NCBI GenBank assembly: GCA_963618495.1
Contig: CAVESF010000019.1
Location: forward strand, 1-42,274
From: Apopatosoma sp963618495
Lineage (GTDB): Bacteria > Bacillota > Clostridia > Oscillospirales > CAG-272
DNA length: 42,274 bases
Direction of reading: 5' to 3'
The notes under the pieces: model-generated
What the model saw: only the letters and a program-made list of their open reading frames with translations
Told to the model about the DNA's origin: nothing
The model's database searches: none
Shown here: one piece after another, positions 8,435 to 16,502 of the stretch
How the letters are laid out: every line of letters begins with the position of its first letter
How positions within the stretch are numbered: the first letter of the stretch is position 1
Made by a program: the position numbers and the translations under genes

Positions 8435-8580
8435 AAAGTTTTCGCCCGCCTTTTTCAAAAGGCGGCACGAGCCGACGGTGGCGTCGGTCGCGCTCCGCAG
8501 AGCGCGAAAGCTCTTTTTACGGCGTTTTCTTTTTTATAGCTTTTTCTTTTGCGCCTGCATATGCAAAAGAAAAAGCGGAT
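8435..8580 (+). repeat. Multi-hairpin intergenic repeat, head module (copy A1)
   Basis: Starts with the family head AAAGTTTTCGCCCGCCTTTT. Four hairpins follow: CCGCCTTTT/AAAAGGCGG (8446-8465), CCGACG/CGTCGG with loop GTGG (8472-8487), CGCGCTC/GAGCGCG with loop CGCA (8489-8506), and a perfect 14-bp stem at 8539-8552/8563-8576. The same order of hairpins occurs at 27710. Reading frames here are broken and not conserved, so I call no gene. Bases 8581-8640 between this and the next module hold another small hairpin (CCTTCTC/GAGAAGG) and no gene. Confidence 0.8.
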
Positions 8581-8639
8581 AGAAAGCCTTCTCCAGAGAG
8601 AGAAGGTGGCGCGCGTAGCGTGACGGATGAGGTGTTATT

Positions 8640-8885
8640 TCTAAAAAGAAGTAACTTTTTCCTTTGTCGTACTTTTCAATGACGAAAAGTACCAAAAGTC
8701 ATATAAGAGGCGTTCCACCTCTTATATATCTCCCCCTGTCGCCTCGCGGTGACCAGTGCGAACAAAGTGCCTCGCCCGTCCCGCTAAAGCATAGTTATAG
8801 CTACAGGTTCGAAACGCTTAAGCGCCGACTCGGATTCACTGCTGTGCCATGTCAGGCTACGGCGAACCTCGCGGTTCAAGTTTGG
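8640..8885 (-). repeat. Multi-hairpin intergenic repeat, tail module (copy A2)
   Basis: Its reverse complement matches 12586-12805 across about 220 bp at visibly high identity (roughly five of six bases by eye). It includes GTACTTTTC/GAAAAGTAC (8669-8692), a variable 10-bp stem (8701-8727) with a conserved 7-nt loop, CCTGTCGCCTCGCGGTGA, and the stretch around CGCTTAAGCG. The terminal inverted repeat is present only at its left side, so it is a truncated copy. Bases 8886-8956 show nothing else. Confidence 0.85.
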
Positions 8886-8956
8886 GTGCTGATATGGGGA
8901 AGTTCATGCGCTGACGGGATGGAGTGAAAATTTTCAATTTTTGGTAGATGTGGCAA

Positions 8957-9289
8957 TCACTGATACTTCTTCAGCAGCATCTCTGCCGAAAGGCGTATTA
9001 TCGAATCGCCCGAAGCTTCGGCTACATTTTTCAATGTCTGCACGCATTGACCGCCCAAAACGCCACATTGCAGGCAGAAAGAAGCCGCGTTGACTTTTAC
9101 CCTGTCATCCTCGTGATTAAGTAACATAAGCCATTCATCTTCGCTCATATTTCGCTTCATTTCATCCTGCAGCTTATAAAGCTTTTTGTAAGCCGCATTG
9201 TGCCGTCTGACTTTTGCTTTGTCCGCATAGTCGCTTTCGGCGCACTGCTGTAACGATAATTCTACAAATAAATTATAATAATTTTTCAT
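8957..9289 (-). CDS. DUF2019-like small helical protein
   Basis: A 110-residue, mostly helical protein. The N-terminus (LFVELSLQQCAES) and the middle section ending in LLNHEDDRVKVNAASFCL resemble DUF2019 proteins, which carry HEAT-like helical repeats (a helix, then DDxVRxxAA). Its function is unknown; some members occur as immunity-type proteins but nothing here supports that. The ribosome site is weak (CGGGA). It is the last gene of the leftward rbgA cluster, 27 bp after the dipeptidase gene, and is probably cotranscribed. Confidence 0.6.
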   Translation of the reverse strand: MKNYYNLFVELSLQQCAESDYADKAKVRRHNAAYKKLYKLQDEMKRNMSEDEWLMLLNHEDDRVKVNAASFCLQCGVLGGQCVQTLKNVAEASGDSIIRLSAEMLLKKYQ

Positions 9290-9316
9290 GTGTACAATCC
9301 CGATAATGTCAATTTA

Positions 9317-10246
9317 TTACAGCACATCGCGCAGAAACTTTTCCGCGTTGCGGAAGAATATCTTCTGCACCGTATCCGCGGAAAATTCTTTTTCCACAGT
9401 CGCGGCGAGCTTTTCTATATCGCCGATGCCGGATATGCCCGCGGGGAGAGACGAAACCCCGTCGAAATCACAGCCCATGCAGATGTTGTCCGCCAAGCCT
9501 ATCTCAAGATAATGCCCGATATGCGCGATTATATCCGAAATATCCGCCGTGCCGCTTTTATTCAGGTGCGGCGGCGCCATGCTGATGCCGACGATTCCGC
9601 CCGTAGCGGCAATCCTTTTTGCGCGCTCATCCGTGAGATTACGCGGATGCTCGCATACGGCAAATGAATTTGAATGCGTGGCGATTATCGGTTTGCCCGC
9701 GCTCCCGGCTATATCGAGACATTCATCCGTGAGCTTGCCCGAGCCATGCGAAACATCGATGACAATGCCTTTTTCCATCGCCGTTTTCACAACGCGCCTG
9801 CCGAAAGCGGTCAGCCCCGCTTCTGTATCGTATGCGCCGCCGATACAGCCCTCGCCTTTCCATACAAGCGTAAGAAAACGCACGCCCGCATCGTAAAGCT
9901 CATCTATTCGCCATATCTTCGCATCCAGTATGTTCCCGCCCTCTACGGCGAGAAGAAACGCTCTTTTTCCCTCGGCAAAAGCCGCTTCGCACTGTGCAAA
10001 GCTTGTGCAGAGCACGGCTTTTTCGTTCTTTTCAATTTCGATCCTCAGATTTTCGAGAACGGAGGAAAACTGGCTCCATCCCTCTCCGTTTGACAGGTCA
10101 CTCTGCGACCATATTGCCATAATCTGAGCGTATTTTTCAAAATTCTGCGCCGCATCCAGAGATATATGAAGCGAATTCTGAAAAAGCGGCTCTTTTTTCT
10201 TGAACATCTCAAAAGCGGTATCACAATGTGTATCAATATAATTCAT
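9317..10246 (-). CDS. Membrane dipeptidase, peptidase M19 family
   Basis: A zinc dipeptidase of the renal dipeptidase family (hydrolysis of dipeptides, including some with D-residues). The first zinc motif is DTHCDT at residues 5-10, the bridging Glu is in LLAVEGG, and the later His ligands are in IDVSHGS and IIATHSNSFAVCEHPRNLTD. GCDFDGV near the C-terminus is also typical. Length of 309 residues is standard and no signal peptide is seen, so it is cytoplasmic. GGAGG lies 6 nt before the ATG. It follows yraN by 20 bp in the same direction. Confidence 0.92.
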   Translation of the reverse strand: MNYIDTHCDTAFEMFKKKEPLFQNSLHISLDAAQNFEKYAQIMAIWSQSDLSNGEGWSQFSSVLENLRIEIEKNEKAVLCTSFAQCEAAFAEGKRAFLLAVEGGNILDAKIWRIDELYDAGVRFLTLVWKGEGCIGGAYDTEAGLTAFGRRVVKTAMEKGIVIDVSHGSGKLTDECLDIAGSAGKPIIATHSNSFAVCEHPRNLTDERAKRIAATGGIVGISMAPPHLNKSGTADISDIIAHIGHYLEIGLADNICMGCDFDGVSSLPAGISGIGDIEKLAATVEKEFSADTVQKIFFRNAEKFLRDVL

Positions 10247-10266
10247 GAATACCTCCTGCCGTCAGG

Positions 10267-10656
10267 TTATTTTTCGTATGTATCTGCCGTGACAGCGTTT
10301 TCTATATGCTTTATTTCTCCGCGGAAGCTGCCGTCCTGCTCAAAATATACCTCGATGACATCTATGCGCGGTTTTTTCTTCACCTCATGCCGCCGCAGAT
10401 ATTCCGCGGCGCAGGCGAGCAGATTCTGCGCCTTTTTCGGAGTTACCGCGGCGCATGGACGCCCGTATTTTGCAAGCGAAGGCAGCTTCCTGCGGCTTTT
10501 TACTTCCACAAAAAGTATATGCGTGCCGTTTTCGCATATGATGTCTGTTTCAAGATGACCCGAGCGGAAATTCCGTTCGCGGACGGTATATCCCTTTCCC
10601 GCGAGATACTCTGCGGCGATATTTTCGCCCATGCTTCCGCATACTCTTCTCTGCAT
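10267..10656 (-). CDS. yraN: YraN family (UPF0102) nuclease-fold protein
   Basis: A small protein with a restriction-endonuclease-like fold. The signature is ETDIICENGTHILFVEVKSRR read as E-x-D and E-V-K, with GENIAAEYL and GYTVRERNFR before it, as in the family. Its cellular role is unresolved; a nucleic-acid function is likely. The ATG at 10656 lies 5 bp after the rnhB stop and gives 129 residues; a second in-frame ATG at 10632 (MGENIAAEYL) is possible. The neighbourhood rbgA-rnhB-yraN is conserved in Firmicutes. Confidence 0.88.
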   Translation of the reverse strand: MQRRVCGSMGENIAAEYLAGKGYTVRERNFRSGHLETDIICENGTHILFVEVKSRRKLPSLAKYGRPCAAVTPKKAQNLLACAAEYLRRHEVKKKPRIDVIEVYFEQDGSFRGEIKHIENAVTADTYEK

Positions 10657-10661
10657 AGTAA

Positions 10662-11258
10662 TCACTTGGAAAGAAACGAGAGAAAACTGCGCCTGTGAAC
10701 AGGGCAGGGACCTATTTCGCGCACTTTTGCCATATGCTCCGCCGTGGGATAACCCTTGTGTCTGGCGAAGCCGTATTCGGGATAGAGCGCGTCGAGCGCA
10801 AGACACTCGCGGTCACGCGTGACCTTGGCAAGGACGGAAGCCGCCGCTATCGACGGGCTTTTCGCATCGCCGCCGACTATCGTGACTACCGGCAGTGGGA
10901 AATCCTTTGCGCGGTTGCCGTCTATGAGCGCGAGCGAAGGCGTCTCGGGCAGTGCCTCTATGGCGCGGCGCATGGCTATCATCGTAGCGCCGAGGATATT
11001 ATGTTCGTCTATCTCGGCGGGAGTCGCTTCTCCTATGCCGAAAAGACATTTTTCTTTTATTATATCAAAGAGAGCTTCGCGCTTCTTTTCCGAGAGCTTT
11101 TTGGAATCGTTGAGCCCGTCTATGTACAGTTCCTCCGGCATTATCACGGCGGCGGCAACGACATTTCCCGCGAGCGGACCTCTGCCCGCTTCATCCACGC
11201 CGCAAATCACGCGGCAGCCCTTTTTATGGTACATATTTTCAAATGTATATTCCAGCAT
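10662..11258 (-). CDS. rnhB: Ribonuclease HII
   Basis: Cleaves RNA in RNA-DNA hybrids and single ribonucleotides in DNA. The active-site motif GVDEAGRGPLAG places Asp21 or 22 and Glu23; a third acidic residue is in LIDGNRAKD, and the fourth in the SVLAKVTRDR segment. Length of 198 residues matches the family. It begins 7 bp after rbgA and ends 5 bp before yraN, so the three are cotranscribed. Confidence 0.95.
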   Translation of the reverse strand: MLEYTFENMYHKKGCRVICGVDEAGRGPLAGNVVAAAVIMPEELYIDGLNDSKKLSEKKREALFDIIKEKCLFGIGEATPAEIDEHNILGATMIAMRRAIEALPETPSLALIDGNRAKDFPLPVVTIVGGDAKSPSIAAASVLAKVTRDRECLALDALYPEYGFARHKGYPTAEHMAKVREIGPCPVHRRSFLSFLSK

Positions 11259-11265
11259 ATTTACC

Positions 11266-12144
11266 TCACTTTGCCGCAGGAAGCTCGAGCGTGATTCTGC
11301 CTATTTTACCCGAACGGAATTCATCGAGAAGCATATTTGCCGTGCGCTCGAAATTTATCTCTCCGCCCGAGATGAGAAAACCGCGCTTTTTGCCGATGAG
11401 CTCGGCTATTTCCCAGTCCTGCAGGTCGGCAATCGCCGAGAGGGTACCCAGCTTGTATCGCTCGCAGAGGAGCGCGGGACAAAGCTCGCGCAGGCGGCGG
11501 CAGAGAATGACGGCAAGCATTTCCGTATCCATTATTTCATCTTTGATGGCGCCGGTGAGCGCAAGATTTTCGCCGACTGTTTTGTCGTCGAATTTCGGCC
11601 AGAGTACGCCGGGAGTATCGAGCAGGTCTATGCCGAGCGAGGTTGTCACCCATTGCTTGTTCAGCGTAACGCCCGGGCGGTTTTCCACCTTGGCTTTTTT
11701 GTTTTCGGCAAGACGGTTGATGAGTGAGCTTTTGCCGACATTCGGAATGCCGACTATCATTGCGCGGAGCTTTCTGCCCTCCATGCCCTTTTCGCGCCAA
11801 CGGTCAAGCCGCCCGGCACAGAGCCCGCGAACGGCAGGCGCTATCTCGTTTATACCCGCGCCTGTCCTGCAATCGTAGAAAATGGCGCTTTCGCCCGTTT
11901 TCTCAAAATATTCGCGCCATTTTGCCGTGGCTTCCGGCGAGGCGAGCGACGCCTTGCTCAGCAGAACAAGCCTCGGTTTTGCCTCGGTGAGTCTTGCTAT
12001 CTCGGGATTTCGCGAGCTTTGCGGTATGCGCGCGTCGAGAAGCTCCAGCGTGAGATCCACCTGCTTCATGTTTTCCGCTATCATGCGGCGCGTTTTCGCC
12101 ATATGCCCCGGGAACCATTGTATTGTGGTTTTTATAGAGTCCAT
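11266..12144 (-). CDS. rbgA: Ribosome biogenesis GTPase RbgA (YlqF)
   Basis: A circularly permuted GTPase needed for late 50S subunit assembly. Motif order is permuted: G4 at 61-66, G5 next, G1 GIPNVGKSS (132-140), and G3 DTPG (176-179). IQWFPGHMAKT at the N-terminus is the family hallmark, and a C-terminal helical domain binds rRNA. The G4 motif, normally NKxD, reads SKAS (Ser63, Lys64, Ala65, Ser66), an unusual change. The ATG at 12144 is chosen over the TTG nine bases upstream because AAAAGG is spaced for it. First gene of the leftward cluster. Confidence 0.93.
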   Translation of the reverse strand: MDSIKTTIQWFPGHMAKTRRMIAENMKQVDLTLELLDARIPQSSRNPEIARLTEAKPRLVLLSKASLASPEATAKWREYFEKTGESAIFYDCRTGAGINEIAPAVRGLCAGRLDRWREKGMEGRKLRAMIVGIPNVGKSSLINRLAENKKAKVENRPGVTLNKQWVTTSLGIDLLDTPGVLWPKFDDKTVGENLALTGAIKDEIMDTEMLAVILCRRLRELCPALLCERYKLGTLSAIADLQDWEIAELIGKKRGFLISGGEINFERTANMLLDEFRSGKIGRITLELPAAK

Positions 12145-12230
12145 TTGAATCAACCTTTTGCAGTGTTATTTTTTTTATGTATAAAGTAAAGTATGTTTGT
12201 GCTTGTTCTGTATAGATACATGAATATACT

Positions 12231-12805
12231 TTTCTTCTATCGCGCTTTTGAGTGACCAAAAGCGCGGTAAAAGTCAGCAAGGCGGACTCGCGCCGTCCTC
12301 CTTGCAAACCTCTTGCGGCGTGCACGAGTTAGTCGCGCGAGCCATGCGTGGCAAGTGCGTGCGGCAAGGGACAAAGTGAAAATCGGTAGTTTTGCCGCTC
12401 TCCACATCTTCAGCCATACCACGCGTGCGAACATATCACACGAGATAGCCGAGCAGATTCGTGCACGCACTGTCTGCACGCCCGCATATATGAGGATGGG
12501 CGGGCGTGACTCTAATAAGTACGATGACGGGATTATCCAAATAAACCCTACCTCGCTATGTTCGTACCAGACACGCATCATTACTTCAACCGCGAGGTTC
12601 GCCATAGCCTGACATGGCACAGCAGCGAATCCGAGTCGGCGCTTAAGCGTTTCGAACCTGTAGCTGTGGTTTGCTGTAGCAGGACGGTCGGCGCACTATG
12701 TTCGCACTGGTCGCCGCGAGGCGACAGGGTGAGTTTTCAAAGAGAGAGGAACGCTCTCTTTGATGACTTTTGGTACTTTTCGTCACTGAAAAGTACGATA
12801 AGAAA
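12231..12805. repeat. MITE-like multi-hairpin intergenic element (copy B, most complete)
   Basis: The whole 660-bp gap between rbgA and the PHP gene is filled by this element. Its ends are imperfect inverted repeats (12231-12276 and 12764-12805), each containing a hairpin: CGCGCTTTTG/CAAAAGCGCG with loop AGTGAC on the left, GTACTTTTC/GAAAAGTAC with loop GTCACT on the right, flanked inside by AAAAGTCA. Inside are a segment shared with copy D (12295-12372), a hairpin CACGCCCGC/GCGGGCGTG (12477-12508), and the 220-bp part shared with copy A2. No transposase and no conserved frame is present. Confidence 0.85.
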
Positions 12806-12811
12806 CCCCCC

Positions 12812-13609
12812 TCATATCCTCACAAAATCCGGCTTTCGCGCATGGTAAACCGCAATCCGGCGAAAACCCGCGCATTTCAGCATCTCCTCTGCCGTGCCGA
12901 AATCGGCGGCAAGGTCGCGGGTGCTGTGCGCATCGGAGCCGAGAGTTATTACCTCTCCGCCGAGCTTACGGTAGCGCCGCAGTATTTCCATATTCGGATG
13001 CGCGGACGGGAGACCTTTCCGCAGTCCCGAGGTATTGAGCTCAAGTCCCTTGCCGCGGCATATCAGCGCGCCGAGAATCTCATCGAGTATATCGGAAAAT
13101 TCCGCATAGCGCACTTCCTTTTCGGCATATCCGCCGTATCGCGCCACATAATCGAGATGCCCGTATACATCGAAATCCTCATGCACGCGGATGTTTTCCA
13201 GCACCTCACGAAAATATATCATATAAGCTTCATGCCTTGTGCGTCCCGCGAAAAAATCGCTGTCCATCGCCATGTCTTTTCCCGCCGTGATATGAGAGGA
13301 GCCTATCACAAAATCAAAGGGATATGACGAAACCACCGCATGAACCTTTTCCGCAATATGCGGCTGAAGCCCCATTTCTATGCCGAAATTTATGCGGGGG
13401 ACGGCATATTTTGCCTTCATGCGCAGATATTCCGCATAATATGCGGGAATATCAACCGCCGAGAGACACGAAGCCATGCCTGTATAGTCGTCCCAATGCT
13501 CCGTAAATGTCATTTCGTCTGCGCCTTTCCCGCGTGCGGCGAGCATATATTCCTCCATATCGGAGATACCGTCATGCGAGAGAGTGGTATGAACATGTGC
13601 GTCTGTCAT
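12812..13609 (-). CDS. PHP-domain histidinol-phosphatase family protein
   Basis: A PHP-type metal-dependent phosphatase, annotated in the family as histidinol-phosphatase (histidine biosynthesis). The first motif DAHVHTTLSHDG (residues 3-14) gives the His-x-His metal ligands; FTEHWDD, GIEMG, GSSHIT and TLGSDAHST give the later ones. It is 265 residues, normal for HisK. No other his gene is nearby, so the substrate is inferred and may differ. Its start overlaps the lepB stop by ATGA, so translation is coupled. It is the last gene of a four-gene leftward operon. Confidence 0.85.
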   Translation of the reverse strand: MTDAHVHTTLSHDGISDMEEYMLAARGKGADEMTFTEHWDDYTGMASCLSAVDIPAYYAEYLRMKAKYAVPRINFGIEMGLQPHIAEKVHAVVSSYPFDFVIGSSHITAGKDMAMDSDFFAGRTRHEAYMIYFREVLENIRVHEDFDVYGHLDYVARYGGYAEKEVRYAEFSDILDEILGALICRGKGLELNTSGLRKGLPSAHPNMEILRRYRKLGGEVITLGSDAHSTRDLAADFGTAEEMLKCAGFRRIAVYHARKPDFVRI

Positions 13610-14280
13610 TTTTTTAAAGCGAGACTGCCGATATCCGAAAGCGGGAAAATGCGGAAAATGGCTTTTCCCATTACCTCATGAACGGAAATAAGTCCTATCA
13701 TCGAGTTTCGGCTGTCCGCTGAGCCGTTGCGGTTGTCGCCCATGACGAAAAGATATCCCTCGGGAACATATACCTCGTCTGACATTGGCACATCCTCGCG
13801 GTGCATCGCGCCTGAAACGCGGTTGACATAATATTCGTCAAGCTCGCGGATGTTGCCGTCTTTGTCCTTTATGCTGACCTTCCAGTCTGTAAAATCAAAT
13901 ATAACCGTTTCTCCGCCTGTTGCGATAACGCGCTTTACAAGCGGCAGTGAATATCCTTCGGCTTTCTGGATGGCAACGATATCGCCGTGTTCAAGCTCAC
14001 CGACCACGGCGGAAACTATCAGTTTGTCGCCATTCTGAAGCGTATTTGTCATCGAGGTGCCTTCTACGCTCGCAAGGCGGAAGAGAAGCGTGAATATCAG
14101 TATCACGGCGGCGACAGAGCCTGTCAGCATCTCCACGAAATCATAAATTCCGCGGCGGCACTTCATTGTTTCGTCTTCGGGCGTGCTTTCGGGTGCGGAA
14201 GAAACGGGAGCTTCGCCCGCATTGCCGCCCGCAAGAGCTTTGTTCTCGCCGGGCGTTTCGTTTTTTTCGTTTTCTGTCAT
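13606..14280 (-). CDS. lepB: Signal peptidase I
   Basis: Membrane serine/lysine peptidase that cuts signal peptides on the outer face of the membrane. A hydrophilic N-terminal tail of about 45 residues rich in Glu and Pro precedes one membrane segment (about 52-70). Catalytic Ser76 is in VEGTSMTNTL, Lys116 in PLVKRVIATGG, and the conserved GDNRNGSADSR box follows. Length of 224 residues is slightly long because of the tail. AGGAGGA lies before the ATG. It sits 18 bp after the large membrane protein and overlaps the PHP gene. Confidence 0.95.
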   Translation of the reverse strand: MTENEKNETPGENKALAGGNAGEAPVSSAPESTPEDETMKCRRGIYDFVEMLTGSVAAVILIFTLLFRLASVEGTSMTNTLQNGDKLIVSAVVGELEHGDIVAIQKAEGYSLPLVKRVIATGGETVIFDFTDWKVSIKDKDGNIRELDEYYVNRVSGAMHREDVPMSDEVYVPEGYLFVMGDNRNGSADSRNSMIGLISVHEVMGKAIFRIFPLSDIGSLALKK

Positions 14281-14298
14281 TTTTTCCTCCTGTATTGC

Positions 14299-15657
14299 TT
14301 ATATTGCCATTTCCGTTTCGGCGGCAAGCATATGAGTCACTATATAATTTACCGTCAGCAGAGCGATGCAGAGCACAAACTGCGCCACCCATGCAAGCTC
14401 AAGCCATGGGGATGCGATATATGCCGCGGCTGATACGAGCGCGAATATCGCCTCAAGCGCGAAAAGCCATTTGCCGCGCTTCTGCAGATTCCGCTTTATC
14501 GTGCTGTCATAGTCCTTGCGCGTGTCGGTTTTCGCCTTGCCGCGAAGCCCGACGGAAGCTCCCGTGAAATCGCGGAAAGCCTTGTATTTTTCATGGCATA
14601 CAAGGACAAAAAGCACGCATGAGACAAGGCGCAGAGCCGCGCATGGGATAAAATATGCGGCAAAGCCCTCGCGCGTCTGCGGCTGATAAAGTCCGCCGAC
14701 CTGCGACGCATAGAGCAAGGACGCGCCGTAAAATGCCGCCGCGGCGACTGTGTATGCCGCGCAGAGCCGAACGGCTTTTTTCTCGTTTATATACGAGCGG
14801 AAATCGAAGAGCGCCCAGAGGATTATCACGCCGAAAAGAAATTCCGGCAGGATATAATATGCGCTCCTGCTCTGCATATATGAGGAGAACGGAACTCCAA
14901 AAAGCAGAAGAATCGCTCCGCAGGTTTTGGAAGAGAAGCGCGAGGAATATATCTTATTCCAGAGATAGGTGTCTGGTATAATCTCGTTTTCATATCGCGT
15001 GAGGATATTTTCCGTGAAAGCCGCATCCAAGCGGTAAAAGGAGAGATATTTCTTCATTCCCGCGAGCCATGCCGCGCCGAGTACGAGCGAAACGAGCGCA
15101 CACATCACGGTGAGCAGCGTATGCAGGGTTTCAAATGAAGTTGCCGACTGCGCCCCGAGTACGCTGAGCATGGGAAGTACGGGAGCGGCGGCACGCACGA
15201 TGACAAAAACCACCGCGAGCACATGGATATTTTTATTCTGCGTATCGCGCTCATCGCCGAGGTCGCTTCCGTCGCCGCGGACATAGACATATTCCATGCC
15301 CTCAAAAAAGGCGAGAAACGCGGGGATGAGCAGGATGCAGTCGAGCACGCCGAAAACGAAGGCAAAGGTCAGCAGCATCGTGGAGTCGAATATCGAATCT
15401 TTCATCGAGGAGAGTATCTCGACGGCGATGCGTGCGACGCAGACCCATATATATACCTTGAAGCGTGCGGCGCTCTCCATGAGTTTTTTCTCGAAGAAAG
15501 CGAGTTTTCGCAGTCCCATGCAGATGAGCAGAGCGCCGATGATATCCGGCAGTATATCGTATACACTGAAAAACGGTTCAAAGAGAAATACGCAACCGGC
15601 AAGGAAAAGTCCCAAGCCGAGAGAGTCTTTTTTTGCTTTTTTCTTTTTGCCTTTCAT
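14299..15657 (-). CDS. Polytopic membrane protein of unknown function (larger paralogue)
   Basis: About 452 residues with roughly ten hydrophobic segments. I do not recognise a named family. The start at 15657 (MKGKKKKAKKDSLGLG) is chosen because AGGTG precedes it and it begins 4 bp after the upstream gene's stop; the 34 residues read further upstream overlap that gene and lack a site. Its first 70 residues (GLGLFLAG, then DILPDIIGALLICMGL) align with the start of the upstream protein, so the two are tandem relatives. Cotranscription with lepB suggests, but does not prove, an envelope role. Confidence 0.75.
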   Translation of the reverse strand: MKGKKKKAKKDSLGLGLFLAGCVFLFEPFFSVYDILPDIIGALLICMGLRKLAFFEKKLMESAARFKVYIWVCVARIAVEILSSMKDSIFDSTMLLTFAFVFGVLDCILLIPAFLAFFEGMEYVYVRGDGSDLGDERDTQNKNIHVLAVVFVIVRAAAPVLPMLSVLGAQSATSFETLHTLLTVMCALVSLVLGAAWLAGMKKYLSFYRLDAAFTENILTRYENEIIPDTYLWNKIYSSRFSSKTCGAILLLFGVPFSSYMQSRSAYYILPEFLFGVIILWALFDFRSYINEKKAVRLCAAYTVAAAAFYGASLLYASQVGGLYQPQTREGFAAYFIPCAALRLVSCVLFVLVCHEKYKAFRDFTGASVGLRGKAKTDTRKDYDSTIKRNLQKRGKWLFALEAIFALVSAAAYIASPWLELAWVAQFVLCIALLTVNYIVTHMLAAETEMAI

Positions 15658-15661
15658 AAAA

Positions 15662-16357
15662 TCACCTGCGCTTTTTCCACTTTTTCTTTTTGCCGCTGCC
15701 ATAGGGCGCGCTTTCTTTATCGGAAACATAATCGCGCGCACCTTTTTCAAATAAGTCAAAAGGCGTTTTCAGCCTGTGATTTTTCGTATCTTCCATATCC
15801 TCGTCGCCCTCGAGACATATGCGGGCATAGCAATTGAAGAGATTTATCTCCACGAGGATAACCCAGAGAACAGAAAGAAGCTGAGCTATAAGAGGGAGCT
15901 TCAGCGAAGCTTCAAAGGAAAACCAGCCGAGCTTTTCATTGAGATTGAGGAAGAGCGCCACCGCCCAGAAAAGCGGCATGAGAATGCAGTTTCGCAGGGC
16001 TTTGCTCTGAAGCTTCGGCAGGTCGGTTTCTTTTGCTATATTGTAGAGCGAAATGAGAAGCGATACAGTGAATGCCGCCGTGAAAATTTCATAAAAAGCA
16101 CCGAAATAAAGGTCAAAGGCGTCGCTCATGCCGCCGCCGAAAGCGAAGCTTATTTCCGCGCAGAGACGGACGGCGGAGATGACAAGTCCGCATATGGAGA
16201 GAAGCCGCGTGAAATCAAAGCAACGGCAATGATTTTTCGCTATATTCAGACCCGTGAAGAGCAGACAGTAGCCGACGAAATCGGGCAGAAAGTCTATTCC
16301 GTAGTAGGAGGCTTTTGCCATGAAGGCAAAGCCGATGAGCATATATCCGAATCCCAT
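15662..16357 (-). CDS. Polytopic membrane protein of unknown function (smaller paralogue), start uncertain
   Basis: At least 231 residues with about five membrane segments and a basic C-terminal tail (GSGKKKKWKKRR). The opening FGYMLIGFAF and DFLPDFVGYCLLFTGL mirror the downstream paralogue. No ribosome site fits the ATG at 16357. In another frame, an ATG at about 16410 behind AAGGGCG begins MPEKTTRSG and meets a stop at a GGG run; a one-base slip there would join it to ETPDKNKMGFG of the present frame. So the gene may really start upstream with a frameshift, or an error lies there. First gene of the lepB operon. Confidence 0.7.
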   Translation of the reverse strand: MGFGYMLIGFAFMAKASYYGIDFLPDFVGYCLLFTGLNIAKNHCRCFDFTRLLSICGLVISAVRLCAEISFAFGGGMSDAFDLYFGAFYEIFTAAFTVSLLISLYNIAKETDLPKLQSKALRNCILMPLFWAVALFLNLNEKLGWFSFEASLKLPLIAQLLSVLWVILVEINLFNCYARICLEGDEDMEDTKNHRLKTPFDLFEKGARDYVSDKESAPYGSGKKKKWKKRR

Positions 16358-16502
16358 TTTGTTTTTGTCGGGAGTTTCACCCGCTCCTTGTAGTTTTTTC
16401 GGGCATATCGCCCTTGGTGTTTGTTTTTTCGCCCGCGATCAGGCTTTCGCTTTTGTCGGAATTTTGCCCTCTATAATAAAGCTTTTGCCTGCGACGACAC
16501 AT

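Noticed and set aside
8435..8885. CRISPR array or tRNA cluster among the hairpins
   Set aside because: Repeats are not regularly spaced and have no constant direct repeat; no anticodon arms are formed.
8298..8927. Rightward frames of 87-94 codons over 8298-8582 and 8664-8927
   Set aside because: They lie inside the hairpin repeat; the matching frame in copy B differs by non-synonymous changes and stops.
9290..9896. Rightward open frames opposite the dipeptidase gene
   Set aside because: Shadows of a clear M19 gene with conserved zinc motifs.
12237..12620. Frames of about 100-127 codons on both strands inside 12237-12848
   Set aside because: Same repeat element, opposite frames equally open, no ribosome sites, and conservation is of stems not codons.
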